Shown here: positions 19,991 to 30,647 of the stretch, one piece after another
Numbering within the stretch: the first letter of the stretch is position 1
Layout: each line of letters opens with the position of its first letter
From: Variovorax sp. E3
GTDB taxonomy: Bacteria; Pseudomonadota; Gammaproteobacteria; Burkholderiales; Burkholderiaceae_C
Direction: 5' to 3'
DNA: 63,372 nt
Assembly: GCF_016082275.1 (NCBI RefSeq)
Contig: NZ_MOWM01000026.1
Coordinates: forward strand, 1-63,372
Notes under the pieces: generated by a model
What the model saw: only the letters and a program-made list of their open reading frames with translations
Told to the model about the DNA's origin: nothing
Database searches by the model: none
Translations under genes and position numbers: made by a program

Positions 19991-21513
19991 ATGGATATCT
20001 TCAACGCACTGATGACGGGGTTCGCCACCGCGATCACCCCGATCAATCTGCTCTGGTGCCTGGTCGGCTGCGCGCTCGGCACGGCCGTGGGCGTGCTGCC
20101 CGGCATCGGCCCGGCCGTGGCCGTGGCCATGCTGCTGCCGATCACCGGCAAGGTCGACATCACGGCCTCGATGATCTTCTTCTCGGGCATCTACTACGGC
20201 GCCATGTACGGCGGCTCGACCACGTCCATCCTGCTGAACACGCCCGGCGAGACCGCCAGCATGGTGACCGCGATGGAGGGCAACAAGATGGCCAAGAGCG
20301 GCAGGGCGGGCGCGGCGCTCGCCACCGCCGCCATCGGCTCGTTCGTGGCCGGCACCATCGCCACCGTCATCGTCACGCTGTTCGCGCCCTTCGTGGCCGA
20401 GTTCGCGGTCAAGCTCGGCCCGCCCGAGTATTTCCTGCTGATGCTGCTGGCCTTCACCACGGTGAGCGCGGTGCTCGGCAAGAGCACGCTGCGCGGCATG
20501 ACGGCGCTGTTCGTCGGCCTGGCCGCTGGCTGCGTGGGCCTCGACCAGATCTCGGGCCAGGGCCGCTACACCGGCGGCGTGCCCGAGCTGCTCGACGGCA
20601 TCGAGATCGTGCTGGTGGCCGTGGGCCTGTTCGCCGTGGCCGAAGTGCTGTACGCGGTGCTCTACGAAGGCAAGGTCACCGAAGGCCAGAACAAGTTGAG
20701 CCGCGTGCACATGACCAAGCGCGACTGGAAGCGCTCCATTCCCGCGTGGCTGCGCGGCACCGCCATCGGCACGCCCTTCGGCTGCATTCCGGCCGGCGGC
20801 ACCGAGATCCCGACCTTCCTGAGCTATGCGACCGAAAAGAAGCTGGCCAAGGACAAGGAAGCCAAGGCCGAGTTCGGCACCACCGGCGCCATCGAAGGCG
20901 TGGCCGGCCCCGAGGCCGCCAACAACGCCACGGTGACGGCCGCGCTGATTCCGCTGCTCACGCTGGGCATTCCGACGTCGAACACCACGGCCATCCTGCT
21001 GGGCGCGTTCCAGAACTACGGCATCCAGCCGGGCCCGCAGCTGTTCACCACCTCGGCCGCGCTGGTGTGGGCGCTGATCGCCTCGCTGTACATCGGCAAC
21101 GTGATGCTGCTGGTGCTGAACCTGCCGATGGTCGGCCTGTGGGTCAAGCTCTTGAAGATTCCGAAGCCCCAGCTCTACGCCGGCATCCTGATCTTCGCGA
21201 CGGTGGGTCCTACGGCATGCGCCAGAGCGCGTTCGACCTGTTCCTGCTGTACGGCATCGGCCTGCTGGGCGTGGTGATGCGCCGCTTCGACTTCCCGACC
21301 GCGCCCGTGGTGGTCGGCATGATCCTGGGCCCGCTCGCCGAAGCGCAACTGCGCAACGCGATGTCGATCGGCGAGGGTAGCGCAATGGTGTTCTTCCAGC
21401 GCCCGATGTCGATCGCGCTGGTGATCATCGTGGTGGCCGTGCTGGTGCTGCCGCGCCTGGCCAAGCGCATGAGCGAACGCAAGCTGCAGCGCCTCGCACA
21501 GCTGGACGCCTGA
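19991..21513 (+). CDS. tctA: Tricarboxylate transporter large membrane subunit (apparent frameshift near 21210)
   Basis: About 508 residues and roughly 11-12 transmembrane helices. Family signatures include [37 protein letters not shown] and [15 protein letters not shown], all typical of TctA. The frame changes between LIFATVG and [17 protein letters not shown] at GTGGGTCCTACGG. The span is 1523 bases, one short. With TctB it forms the ion-coupled permease fed by TctC. A strong terminator follows at 21544-21574. Confidence 0.92.
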
Positions 21514-21543
21514 GCTTCCTCGGGCGGTCCCCGAGCGCAATAA

Positions 21544-21574
21544 AAAAAAGCTGCGGCATTGCCGCAGCTTTTTT
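21544..21574. terminator. Bidirectional intrinsic terminator
   Basis: AAAAAAGCTGCGGC / GCCGCAGCTTTTTT with a three-base loop, between the convergent tctA and RND permease genes. Confidence 0.93.
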
Positions 21575-21592
21575 CGTTTCACGCCTGAAGGC

Positions 21593-24500
21593 CTATCGTC
21601 CTGCGGCGGGCGTCTCGGCCAGGTCGTCGTCGATGTGCGGGTCCGCCGGCTGCCCGCGCAGCTTGCGCACCGTGCGCCGGATCCAGTGCTCGATGTCGTC
21701 CACGTAGGTGAATACGGCCGGCACCACCAGCAGGCTCAGCACGGTCGAGGTGATCAACCCGCCGATCACCGCCATCGCCATCGGCGAGCGGAAGCTCGAG
21801 TCGGCCGCGCCGAAACCGACCGCGATCGGCAGCATGCCCGCGCCCATGGCCAGCGTGGTCATGATGATGGGCCGCGCGCGCTTGTGGCAGGCGTCGCGCA
21901 GCGCGTCCCAGCGGCTCATGCCGTGGTCGCGGCGCGCCACGATGGCGTACTCCACCAGAAGAATCGAGTTCTTCGTGGCAATGCCCATCAGCATGATCAG
22001 GCCGATGAGCGAAGGCATCGACAGCGCCTTCTGCCCGATCAGCAGGCCCACGAAGGCACCGCCCAGCGCCAGCGGCAGCGCGCACAGAATCGTCACCGGG
22101 TGCAGGAAGTCCTTGAACAGCAGCACCAGCACGATGTAGATGCACAGCACGCCCGTGAGCATGGCCAGGCCGAAGCTTGCGAACAGCTCGGTCATCACCT
22201 CGGCGTCGCCCACTTCGGCGATGCGCACGCCCGGCGGCAGCTTCTGGATCGACGGCAGCTTGGTCACCGCGGTCTTGGCGTCGCCCAGGCCCACGCTCGA
22301 CAGCTCGATCTCGAAGTTGACGTTGCGCGAGCGGTCGTAGCGGTCGATCACGGCCGGCCCGCCTTCCATGGTCAGCGAGGCCACCTGGTTCAGCATCACC
22401 GGGCCGCGCGCGCCGGGCACCGACAGGCGGCCGAGCAGGTCGAGGTCTTGCCGTGCCGAGTCTTGCAGCTTCACCACGATGGGCACCTGCCGCTGCGCGA
22501 GGTTGAGCTTGGCGAGCGACTGGTCGTAGTCGCCCAGCGTGGCCACGCGCAGGGTCTCGGCGATGGCCGAGCTGGTCACGCCCAGGTCGGCGGCGCGCGC
22601 GAAGTCGGGGCGCACGGCGATCTCGGGGCGGATCAGGCTCGCGGTCGAGGTGATGTTGCCCAGGCCGGGAATGGTGCGCAGGTCGCGCTCGACCGCGCTC
22701 GCGGCGCTGGCCAGCGCCACCGGGTCTTCGCCGGTGAGCGCCAGGATGTACTTCTCGCCCGAGCCGCCCAGGCCCACCGTGCTGCGCACGCCGGGCAGGG
22801 TTTCGAGCGCGGCGCGGATCTGGTTCTCGATCACCTGCTTGCGCGGCCGGTCGCGCGCGGGTCGAGCTTGATGGTGAGCGTTGCCTTGCGCGTCTCGGGC
22901 GTGCCGAAGTTGGCGAACGGGTCGCCGCCCGCGCTGCCGCCCGCCACCGTGGTGTAGACGCTCTTCACATGCGGGATCTGCATCACGCGGCGGCGCGTTT
23001 CTTCCGACGCCGCCGTGGTCTGCGCGAGCGTGGAGCCCGGTGCGAGCGACAGGTACACCTGCGTCTGCGAGTTGTCGTCCGGCGGAATGAAGCCGGTCTT
23101 CAGCAGCGGAATCATCGCCAGCGAACCGAAGAAGAAGAGGGTGGCCAGCACCATCGTCTTGAACCGGTTGTGCGTGCTCCACGTCACCGCGCGCATGTAC
23201 CAGCGCAGCCAGCCGGGCTCGGTTTCCTGCGTGACGATGGGCTTGAGGATGTAGGCCGCCATCATGGGCGTGAGCACCCGCGCCACCACCAGCGAGGCGA
23301 ACACCGCGAGCGACGCCGTCCAGCCGAACTGCTTGAAGAACTTGCCGGCCACGCCGCTCATGAAGGCCGTGGGCAGGAACACCGCGATCAGCGTGAAGGT
23401 GGTGGCGATCACCGCCAGGCCGATTTCGTCGGCCGCCTCCATGGCCGCCTGGTAGGGCGTCTTGCCCATGCGCAGGTGGCGCACGATGTTCTCGACCTCC
23501 ACGATGGCGTCGTCCACCAATATGCCGACCACCAGCGACAGCGCCAGCAGCGAGATCACGTTGACCGAGAAGCCCAGCAGGTGCATGCCGATGAAGGCCG
23601 GAATCACCGACATCGGCAGCGCCACGGCCGACACGAAGGTGGCGCGCCAGTCACGCAAGAAGAGCCACACCACGATGACGGCCAGGATGGCGCCTTCGTA
23701 CAGCAGGTGCAGCGAGCCGTTGTATTCCTCTTCCACCGGGTCGACGAAGTTGAAGGCCTCGGTCAGCTCGATGTCGGGCCGCTGCGCGCGCATGTCGGCC
23801 AGCGCTTTCTGCACCGCGTGGCCCACTTCCACCTCGCTGGCGCCGCGGCTGCGGGCCACCTCGAAGCCCACCACCGGCTTGCCGTTGAGCAGCGCGGCCG
23901 CGCGCGGCTCGGCGATGGTGTCGCTGATGCGCGCCACCTGGTCCAGGCGGATGCGCCGGCCGTCGCTCAGCGCGATCTGCATGTCGGCGAGCTGGTCGGC
24001 CGACTGCACGGTGGCCATGGTGCGCACCGGCTGTTCGCTGCCGCCCAGGTCGAAGCGGCCGCCCGCGCTCTCGGTCTGCACCTGGCGCAACTGGCGCGAG
24101 ATGTCGCCCGCCGATGCGCCCAGCGCCTGCAGCCGGGCCGGGTCGAGGTCGACGTGCACCTGCCGCGTGACGCCGCCCACGCGGTTCACCGCGCCCACGC
24201 CGGGCAGCGCGAGCAGCTTCTTGGTGATGTCGTTGTCGACGAACCAGCTCAGCGCCTCGCCGTCCATCTGCGAGGAGGCGATGGTGAAGGCCAGCACCGG
24301 CTGCGCCGCGAAGTCGAGCTTGGTGACGACCGGGTCGCGCACGTCGGCCGGCAGGTCGGCGCGCACGCGCTGCACCGCGGAGCGCACGTCGTCCACGGCT
24401 TCCTGCACGGGCTTCTCGAGCCGGAACTCGACGATCAGCGTGGCGGCGCCGTCCTGCACCTTGGTGGTGATGTGCTTCAGGCCCTGCACGGTGGCGATGG

Positions 24501-24708
24501 AGTTCTCGAGCTTGCGCGCGACGTCGGTCTCCAGCTGCGAAGGCGCGGCGCCGGGCAGCGACACCGAGACCGTCACGGTCGGCAGGTCGATGTCCGGAAA
24601 GTTCTGCACCTTCATCGCGTTGAACGACAGCAACCCACCGAAGGTGAGCAGCACGAACAGCATCACCGCCGGAATCGGGTTGCGTATGGACCAGGCGGAA
24701 ACGTTCAT
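21593..24708 (-). CDS. RND multidrug efflux permease, HAE1 type (apparent frameshift near 22860)
   Basis: Inner-membrane proton-driven pump of ~1038 residues with the 12-helix, two-loop RND plan. It begins NVSAWSIRNPIPAVMLF. Family marks include NFPDIDLPTVTVSVSLPGA and the proton-relay segment GILVDDAIVEVENI in TM4. The frame changes after TIKLDPR and resumes RPRKQVIENQIRAALETL; the span is 3116 bases, one short. It is last in the operon TetR-OM lipoprotein-adaptor-permease. Substrates cannot be told from sequence. Confidence 0.92.
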
Positions 24709-24729
24709 GGGCGAGTCCTTTGTTTCTGC

Positions 24730-25929
24730 TTACTTGGCCGCGGCGGCCGCTGCGGGAGCGGGCACGGCAGCGGGAGCCGGGGTCGGGGCCGGCGTGTCGA
24801 CCACGCGCACCAGGTCGCCGTCGTTGAGGAAGCCCGCGCCTTGCACCACCACGCGCGCGCCTTCGGGCAGTGCGCTGGTGATCTCGATGCGGTCGTTCAG
24901 GCGCCGGCCGACCTGCACCTTCAGCTGCGACACGTGGTTGTCGGGCTTGAGCAGGAAGACGTTGTTGAAGCCGTCGCGCGGCACGATGGCGCTTTGCGGC
25001 ACCGTGGGCGCCGAGCTGCGGCCCAGTTCGAAGTCGCCGCGCGCGAACATGCCGGCCTTGATGCCGGTGTTCTGCTGCACGTTGGGCAGGTCGACATACA
25101 CGAGCGCCGCGCGCGTCTGCGGATCGACCGTGGGCGCGATGCTGCGCACTTTGCCGCGCACCTGCGCGCCGCTGGCGCTGACCACGAAGGCGGTGGTGCC
25201 GACCGAGATGCGGCCCAGCTCGGCCGAGGTGACTTCGGCGCGCCATTCGAGGCGGCCCTGGCGGATCAGGCGGAACAGCTCGGTGCCGGCGGACACCACG
25301 CTGCCCACGGTGGCGGTGCGCGCCGAGATCACGCCGTCGTCGGGCGCCAGCACCTGCGTGTTGCGCCCGCGTACTTCCTGCGCGGCCAGCACGGCCTCGG
25401 CCGCCTCGACGCGCGCCTTGGCGGTCTGCTCGGTGGTCTGGTACTGGTTGATCTGCTGCTGGCTCAGCGCGCCGGTGGCCTGCAGCGTGCGGGCGCGCGC
25501 GGCGTTGCCGGCCGCGTCGGCGGCGGTGGCGCGGGCTTCGGCCAGCGAGGCGCGCGACTGCGCGATGTCGGCGCGCACCGTCTCGGGCGAGAACACGGCC
25601 AGCACCTGGCCCTTCTTGACCACGTCGCCCACGTTCACGCGCACTTCGGCCAGCTTGAGCCCGTTCGACTCGGAGCCGACCACGGCCTCCTGCCAGGCGG
25701 CCACGTTGCCGTTGGCCGCGAGCGTGACCGTGAGCTCGGTGGCCTCGGGCCTGGCGACGGTCACGGTGAGCGCCGGCTTGGGCGCGGGGGCGCCGTCTTT
25801 GGTCTTGCCGGCCGTGGCGGCGGCCGCGGCCTTGTCGGCGGGCTTGCGCGTCATGAACACGGCGGCCGCGATGACGACGGCCAGCGCGACCAGCGCGATG
25901 ACGAGGGTGGAACGCTTCATTGTTTTCAT
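24730..25929 (-). CDS. RND efflux periplasmic adaptor (membrane fusion protein)
   Basis: 399 residues. An N-terminal membrane anchor or signal (TLVIALVALAVVIAAAVF) is followed by an Ala/Lys-rich linker, a lipoyl half-motif (VNVGDVVKKGQVLAVF), a coiled-coil hairpin (about 130-200), the second half (APDDGVISARTATVGSVVSAG), and beta-barrel and membrane-proximal domains. The tail is a Pro/Ala-rich stretch. It bridges the permease and the outer-membrane channel. The start ATG at 25929 overlaps the preceding stop (ATGA); MKRST at 25920 is an alternative. Confidence 0.92.
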   Translation of the reverse strand: MKTMKRSTLVIALVALAVVIAAAVFMTRKPADKAAAAATAGKTKDGAPAPKPALTVTVARPEATELTVTLAANGNVAAWQEAVVGSESNGLKLAEVRVNVGDVVKKGQVLAVFSPETVRADIAQSRASLAEARATAADAAGNAARARTLQATGALSQQQINQYQTTEQTAKARVEAAEAVLAAQEVRGRNTQVLAPDDGVISARTATVGSVVSAGTELFRLIRQGRLEWRAEVTSAELGRISVGTTAFVVSASGAQVRGKVRSIAPTVDPQTRAALVYVDLPNVQQNTGIKAGMFARGDFELGRSSAPTVPQSAIVPRDGFNNVFLLKPDNHVSQLKVQVGRRLNDRIEITSALPEGARVVVQGAGFLNDGDLVRVVDTPAPTPAPAAVPAPAAAAAAK

Positions 25930-27467
25930 GGCGACGTCGCGACCTTGGCGGCCGGTGTGGTGGTCATTGGGGACGATTCGGAAAGCGCTTCGGAGGACGG
26001 GGCGGGCCGGCTCCAGCCGCCGCCCATCGAGCGGTACAGCGCCACCCAGGCTTCGGTGCGCTCGCGCTGCAGCGACACGCGCGCGGTTTGCGCCGAGAAC
26101 AGCGTGCGGCGCGAATCCTCCAGCTCGAACAGGCTGGCCAGGCCGCTGCTGTAGCGGGCCTGCGTGGCGTCGAAGGAGGCCTGGTAGTTCTTCACCGCCG
26201 TGTCGGCGTCGGTGGCGCGGGCGTCGGTGGCGTCGAGGTTGACGAGCGCCTCCTCGACCTCGCGCACCGCCTGGCGCACGTTGGCGCGGTAGATCGACAC
26301 GGCCTCGGTGTAGCGGGCCTTGGCCGCGTCGGCATTGGCCTGGCGCGAGCCGCCGTCGAGCAGCGGCACGGTGAGCGACACCGGGCCCACGGTCCAGGTC
26401 TCCAGCGACTGCTTGAAGCCCGAGGTGCGGTACTGCGTGCGGCCGATCGAGCCCGAGATGGTGAGCTTGGGGTAGCGCTCGGCTTCGGCCGAGCCCACGT
26501 CGGCGCTGGCCGAGGCCACGCCCAGCTCGGCCGCGTACACGTCGGGCCGCTGCGAAATCGCTTCGGCCGGCACGCTGGCGATGGCACCCACGGCCGGCAG
26601 CGGGCGCTGCGTGGCCGCGGCGGCGAGCTTCTGTTCGAGCGTGGTCTCGTCGATGCCGCTGAGCGCCACCAGCGCCTTGCGCTGCACCGCGCACTGCGCG
26701 CGCTGCTGGGTCAGGCGGCCCGAGGCGTCGGCGGCGCTGGCGCGGGCCAGCGCGGCTTCGGCGGGGGCGGTGAAACCGGCGCGCATCGACAGGTCGTTGA
26801 GCCGCGAGGTCTCGGCGCGCGAGCGCGTGTCGGACTCGGCCACGCGCAGCTGCTGCTGGCAGGCGCGCTCGGCGAAATAGGCGTTGGCCGTTTCGGCCGC
26901 CACCGCCACGCGGGCGTCGTGCCACTTGGCGTTGGCGCTGTTCTGCTTGGCCTCGGCGGCGTCACGGTCGGCGCGCAGGCGGCCGAACAGGTCGACCTCC
27001 CACTTTGATTGCAGGCCGGCCTGCAGCGTGGTGATGGGCGTGCTGGCCGATGCGGTGCCGCTGCTGTTGCCGCTGCCTCCGGACGCGCCGGATCCACCGC
27101 TGGTGGGCGCCGAAGCAAAGCCCGAGGTGCCCCGGCTCGCCGAGGCCGTGCCGTCCAGGCTCGGCAGCAACGCCGCGCCTGTCTGCACGCGCGTGAAGCG
27201 CGCCTCGGCCACGCGCGCGGCGGCGCTCGCGACGTTGGGGCTCGCGGCTTCGGCGGCGGCGATCAGCTCGACCAGCAGCGGGTCGTCGAGCTGGCGCCAC
27301 CAGTCGGCCAGCGACGCAAGCGAGCCGCCGTGGGGCAGGGGCGCATGCCATTGCGCGGGGAAGGGCGCCTCGACCTGCGACGGCGGGCGCGTCAGCGCGC
27401 AGCCCGAAAGGCCGAGGCCGAAGCCCAGCGGCAGGCACAGGGTGGCAATCAGTCGGAGTCTTCTCAT
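25926..27467 (-). CDS. Outer-membrane efflux lipoprotein, NodT family
   Basis: 513 residues. A lipoprotein signal ends in LGLSGC (Cys about residue 26). TolC-like repeats follow: WWRQLDDPLLVELIAAA and KWEVDLFGRLRADRDAAE in the first half, then RPDVYAAELGVASASADVG in the second, the classic NodT/OprM motifs. A Ser/Gly-rich insertion (TSGGSGASGGSGNSSG, about 135-155) is unusual and probably forms a loop. It starts with an ATGA overlap with the tetR stop, so the operon is tightly coupled. Confidence 0.92.
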   Translation of the reverse strand: MRRLRLIATLCLPLGFGLGLSGCALTRPPSQVEAPFPAQWHAPLPHGGSLASLADWWRQLDDPLLVELIAAAEAASPNVASAAARVAEARFTRVQTGAALLPSLDGTASASRGTSGFASAPTSGGSGASGGSGNSSGTASASTPITTLQAGLQSKWEVDLFGRLRADRDAAEAKQNSANAKWHDARVAVAAETANAYFAERACQQQLRVAESDTRSRAETSRLNDLSMRAGFTAPAEAALARASAADASGRLTQQRAQCAVQRKALVALSGIDETTLEQKLAAAATQRPLPAVGAIASVPAEAISQRPDVYAAELGVASASADVGSAEAERYPKLTISGSIGRTQYRTSGFKQSLETWTVGPVSLTVPLLDGGSRQANADAAKARYTEAVSIYRANVRQAVREVEEALVNLDATDARATDADTAVKNYQASFDATQARYSSGLASLFELEDSRRTLFSAQTARVSLQRERTEAWVALYRSMGGGWSRPAPSSEALSESSPMTTTPAAKVATSP

Positions 27468-28158
27468 TTCTTCAGCTTTCTCTCGGCGCGGCGGCGCACC
27501 GCCTCGGCCTCGACCAGCGCCATGGCATAGCCGGTCAGGCGGTCGGCCCAGGTGTCGATGCCGCGCGCCGTGCGCAGCAGCGAGGGACGGATGGCCTCGA
27601 TGAAGTCCTGGCTCACGTAGAGCTGCATCGACAGCCCGGTGATCGCAAACGTCAGGCGGTGGATGTCGTCGTCGGCCCGGTCGATTTCCAGGTGGCGGCA
27701 CAGCAGCTCGGCGATGGCGCGGTGCGGGCCCTTGATGTCGTGCTCGAGCTCCTTGGCCCAGCGGCTGCTGGGCTCGAGCATTTCGCGCATGTGCAGCTGG
27801 ATGCATTGCCGCACGATCTCGCCCTGCTTGAGCGGGTCGATCATCGACACCATGCAGATGCGCAGCGTGTCTTGAAGCGACTGGCCCGGCACGTTGCAGG
27901 CGGCCACGAGGTCGGCGGAGTCCGCCCCCATGGGCTCGGAGAAGGTGGCCGCGTACAGGCCTTCCTTGTCGCCGAAGTAGTAGCTGATGGCCGAGATGTT
28001 GACCTCGGCCTCGCGGGCGATCTCGCGGGTCGAGGTCTTGGCGTAGCCTTTTGCGCGAACAGCCGCAGCGCGGTGTGAAGCAGCCGGTGGCGTGCCTCGG
28101 CGCCGTCGCTGCGCGGTGCGCGGCGCGGGGCCTGGGTGGTGGCTTTCTTCGCGTTCAT
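27464..28158 (-). CDS. TetR-family repressor, CecR-like (apparent frameshift near 28050)
   Basis: About 231 residues. The N-terminal helix-turn-helix is split: one frame ends LLHTALRLFAQK and the other resumes GYAKTSTREIAREAEVNISAISYYFGDKEGLY, a textbook TetR DNA-binding domain. The C-terminal domain resembles CecR/DUF1956 (IVRQCIQLHMREMLEPSS). The lost base is in a run of A in CAAAAGG; the span is 695 bases. As first gene of the efflux operon with a palindrome just upstream, it probably represses itself and the pump until a ligand binds. Confidence 0.88.
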
Positions 28159-28181
28159 GCGGCGTATTAGACCACGTACAA

Positions 28182-28197
28182 AATCAAACGATTGATT
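28182..28197. promoter_or_regulatory. Palindromic operator candidate for the TetR repressor
   Basis: AATCAA-ACGA-TTGATT: perfect 6-base arms around a 4-base centre, starting 24 bases upstream of the tetR ATG in an AT-rich island within GC-rich DNA. Size and place fit an autoregulatory TetR site. Confidence 0.65.
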
Positions 28198-28304
28198 AAC
28201 TTAAGGTTTGCTGAAGGACTTTCCTTCTCTTACGCAGCCTGAGCATTTCCTGAAGGAAATCGCTGCCGGACCGGTTGCGAATCGATGCGCGCTACGATCC
28301 CGCC

Positions 28305-29851
28305 ATGCCTGCTGCTCCTTCCGTACCGACCACATTGCCGCTCGACGCCGAGGGCATCCTCGCGCTGGCCGCGCGCTCGATGTTTCATTTGTTTTCAAGC
28401 ATCAGCCAGGGCATGTTCCTGGTCGACCGGGGCGGGCGCATCGTGTGGGTCAACGAGGGCTACCGGCGCTTTCTGCCGGCGCTGGGTTTTTCGTCGATCG
28501 ACCAGTTCATGGGGCACATGGTGGAAGACGTGATTCCGAACACGCAGATGCGCCGCGTGCTCGAAACCGGCGAACCCATCCTGATCGACCTGCTGACCAA
28601 CAAGGCCGGCACCTTCGTGGTCAGCCGCATTCCGCTGCGCGAAGAGCGCGGGGGCGGCGAGGCCGGCATGGGCGGCATGGGCGAGGTGATCGGCGCCATC
28701 GGCATCGTGCTGTTCGACCAGCCCGAGACCACGCTGCAGCCGCTCATCAGCAAGTTCGCGCTGCTGCAGCGCGACCTGGACGACGCGCGGCGCGAACTCG
28801 CGAGCCAGCGCAACAACCCGCTGTACCAGCATGCGGCCGACGGGCAGCGGCGCTCCAAGTACACCTTCGCCAGCTTCATCGGCAGCAGCCCGGCGGCGGT
28901 GGAGGTCAAGCGCCACGCGCGCCGCGCGGCGCAGTCGGCCAGCCCGGTGCTGCTGCTGGGCGAGACGGGCACGGGCAAGGAACTGCTGGCGCATGCCATC
29001 CATGCATCGTCGGCGCGCGCCAAGGGGCAGTTCGTCAGCGTCAACATCGCGGCCGTGCCCGACACGCTGCTCGAGGCCGAGTTCTTCGGCTTCGCGCCCG
29101 GCGCCTTCACCGGCGCCGACCGCAAGGGCCGCGAGGGCAAGTTCAAGCTGGCCGACGGCGGCAGCCTGTTCCTCGACGAGATCGGCGACATGCCGCTGGG
29201 CCTGCAGGCCAAGTTGCTGCGCGCGTGCAGGAGGGCGAGATCGAGCCGCTGGGCTCGAACAAGCTCGTGCCCTTCGACGCGCGCGTGATCGCTGCCACGT
29301 CGCGCGACCTGCCGGAGCTGGTGCGGCGCGGGCAGTTTCGCGAAGACCTGTATTACCGTCTCAACGTGCTGCCGCTGCGCGTGCCGCCGCTGCGCGAGCG
29401 GCGTGCCGACATTCCCGCGCTGGTCGAGGCGTTGGGCGAAGACATGGCGCTGCGCAGCGGCGAGGCGCCGCCCGAACTCACGCCCGACGCGCTCGCGCTG
29501 CTGGCCGGCCAGCATTGGCGCGGCAACATCCGCGAGCTGCGCAACGTGCTGGAGCAGGTGACCATGCGCAGCGACTCGCAACGCATTGACGCGGTGCAGC
29601 TGGAGCGCATCCTGCGCGAGGCGGGGCTGGAGCAGATCGAGCTGCCCGCGACCTTGCAGAACGCGCACGATGCGGATGAGCAGGCGGCGCTGCTGCGGCC
29701 GCTGGCGCAGCAGGTGGCGGAACTGGAGCGCAAGGCGATTGCGGCGGCGCTGGCATCGACGGGCGGGAACAAGCTGGCGACGTCGCGGCTGCTCGGCATT
29801 TCGCGGGCGACGCTGTACGAGCGGATGACGAGCCAGGAGCGGTCGGCGTGA
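28305..29851 (+). CDS. PAS-containing sigma-54-dependent transcriptional activator (apparent frameshift near 29228)
   Basis: About 515 residues. An N-terminal PAS-like sensor ([20 protein letters not shown], about 35-55) is followed by an AAA+ domain with Walker A GETGTGKE, the sigma-54 contact loop GAFTGA and Walker [10 protein letters not shown] Fis-type helix-turn-helix ends the protein ([20 protein letters not shown]). The frame changes after LLRA; adding G at GCGTGCAG restores [13 protein letters not shown]. The ATG at 28305 is preferred over a TTG at 28275. It probably activates the near-consensus -24/-12 promoter found 0.8 kb downstream, in front of the Liv-type uptake operon. Confidence 0.9.
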
Positions 29852-29925
29852 CGCTGCCCCCTGCCTGCAAGTGCACTAGGCCGAGCGATACTCGCGCCCC
29901 TGAACCCAACCCGACCCCACGACCC

Positions 29926-30261
29926 ATGAAGGCTCTCGCCCGCATCGCCGCCTGTTCCATCCTCTGTGCCGCCGCCGGCACGGCCAGTGCCGCACCGCCG
30001 CAATGCGCGCCCGAAGCCGTGGTGCAGGCGAAGAAGCTCCTGGTCTTTCACTTCGGGGAGGACGACCGCATCCAGATCGAACCCGAGGTCAAGGTGCTGG
30101 CGCCCCTGCGCAACCCGGCCAACAAGAAGCAGCAGTTCCAGGTGCTGGAGGTCTGGGGCTCGATCTACAAGGGCAACTACCGGATGCGGCTGATCTACTA
30201 CCCCATGGACAAGAGCTGCGTGCTGATGGGGCAGGAAGTCCTGGAGCTGGCAAACCTGTGA
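29926..30261 (+). CDS. Small exported protein of unknown function
   Basis: 111 residues: a signal peptide (KALARIAACSILCAAAGTASA) then a ~85-residue mature domain with beta-strand pattern (VLEVWGSIYKGNYRMRLIYY) and two cysteines (PPQCAPE and KSCVLMG) that may form a disulfide. No family was recognised. The stop overlaps the GTG of the next gene (GTGA), so the two are translationally coupled. Confidence 0.65.
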   Translation: MKALARIAACSILCAAAGTASAAPPQCAPEAVVQAKKLLVFHFGEDDRIQIEPEVKVLAPLRNPANKKQQFQVLEVWGSIYKGNYRMRLIYYPMDKSCVLMGQEVLELANL

Positions 30262-30533
30262 GCGTGCGCGCCCTGCGCTCCACCTTCGGCCCCAACTGCC
30301 ATTGGTGCGGCCTGCCGATGGATTTCAGCGAGCCCGTCGGCCGCCCCGAGTCCGCCACCATCGAGCACCTCGTCGATTCCACCTTCGGTGGCGTGCGCTC
30401 GTCCAAACACCGGCGGCTCGCGCATGCCGCCTGCAACCATGCGCGCAACGAGTTCCGCATGCAGGCCGAGCGGCAGTTCAAGCAGTGGATCGCGGAGCGC
30501 CAAGCCTCCGCGAAAACCCTGACTGATAAATAA
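30258..30533 (+). CDS. Small HNH-type nuclease-like protein
   Basis: 91 residues with GTG start overlapping the previous stop. The motif order fits an HNH fold: CHWCGLPMDF (first zinc-ligand pair), ATIEHLVDSTFGG (catalytic His) and AHAACNHARNEF (C-N-x-x-R end of the finger). HNH proteins of this size are DNA-nicking or structural zinc proteins; no phage or restriction context exists here. The frame stays open upstream to 30003, but that is the shadow of the preceding gene. A sigma-54 promoter begins ~100 bases after the stop. Confidence 0.7.
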   Translation: MSVRALRSTFGPNCHWCGLPMDFSEPVGRPESATIEHLVDSTFGGVRSSKHRRLAHAACNHARNEFRMQAERQFKQWIAERQASAKTLTDK

Positions 30534-30579
30534 ACACTTGTCTGGAAATCAGGCGGTCTCAGTGTTCTGAATCCAGTCG

Positions 30580-30609
30580 AACGGCGTTCTTCCCGAATGA
30601 AGAAACGTT
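30580..30609. promoter_or_regulatory. Inverted repeat, candidate activator (UAS) site
   Basis: TTCTTC and GAAGAA (perfect 6-base arms, 6-base spacer), extended by AACG and CGTT on the outside with unequal gaps. It lies 22 bases upstream of the -24 element, in the place where a Fis-type activator dimer could bind. Confidence 0.4.
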
Positions 30610-30631
30610 TGTTATCAATGGCTTAGAGAAT

Positions 30632-30647
30632 GGCACGAACTGTGCAA
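30632..30647 (+). promoter_or_regulatory. Sigma-54 (-24/-12) promoter
   Basis: TGGCACGAACTGTGCA against the consensus TGGCACG-N4-TTGCW differs only in the first T of TTGC. The invariant GG (30633-30634) and GC (30645-30646) have the required 10-base gap. Transcription would start near 30658, ~20 bases before the binding-protein ATG. The sequence is seen directly; activity is inferred. Confidence 0.82.

Noticed and set aside
22969..26242. Very long antisense open frames over the first RND operon
   Set aside because: They run opposite to genes with clear RND, adaptor and OM-channel motifs and have His/Arg/Gly-rich low-complexity translations, as expected from reading high-GC codons in reverse.
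8190..30000. Programmed frameshifting as explanation for the many breaks
   Set aside because: No shared slippery site or downstream structure is seen, and the breaks affect unrelated gene families.
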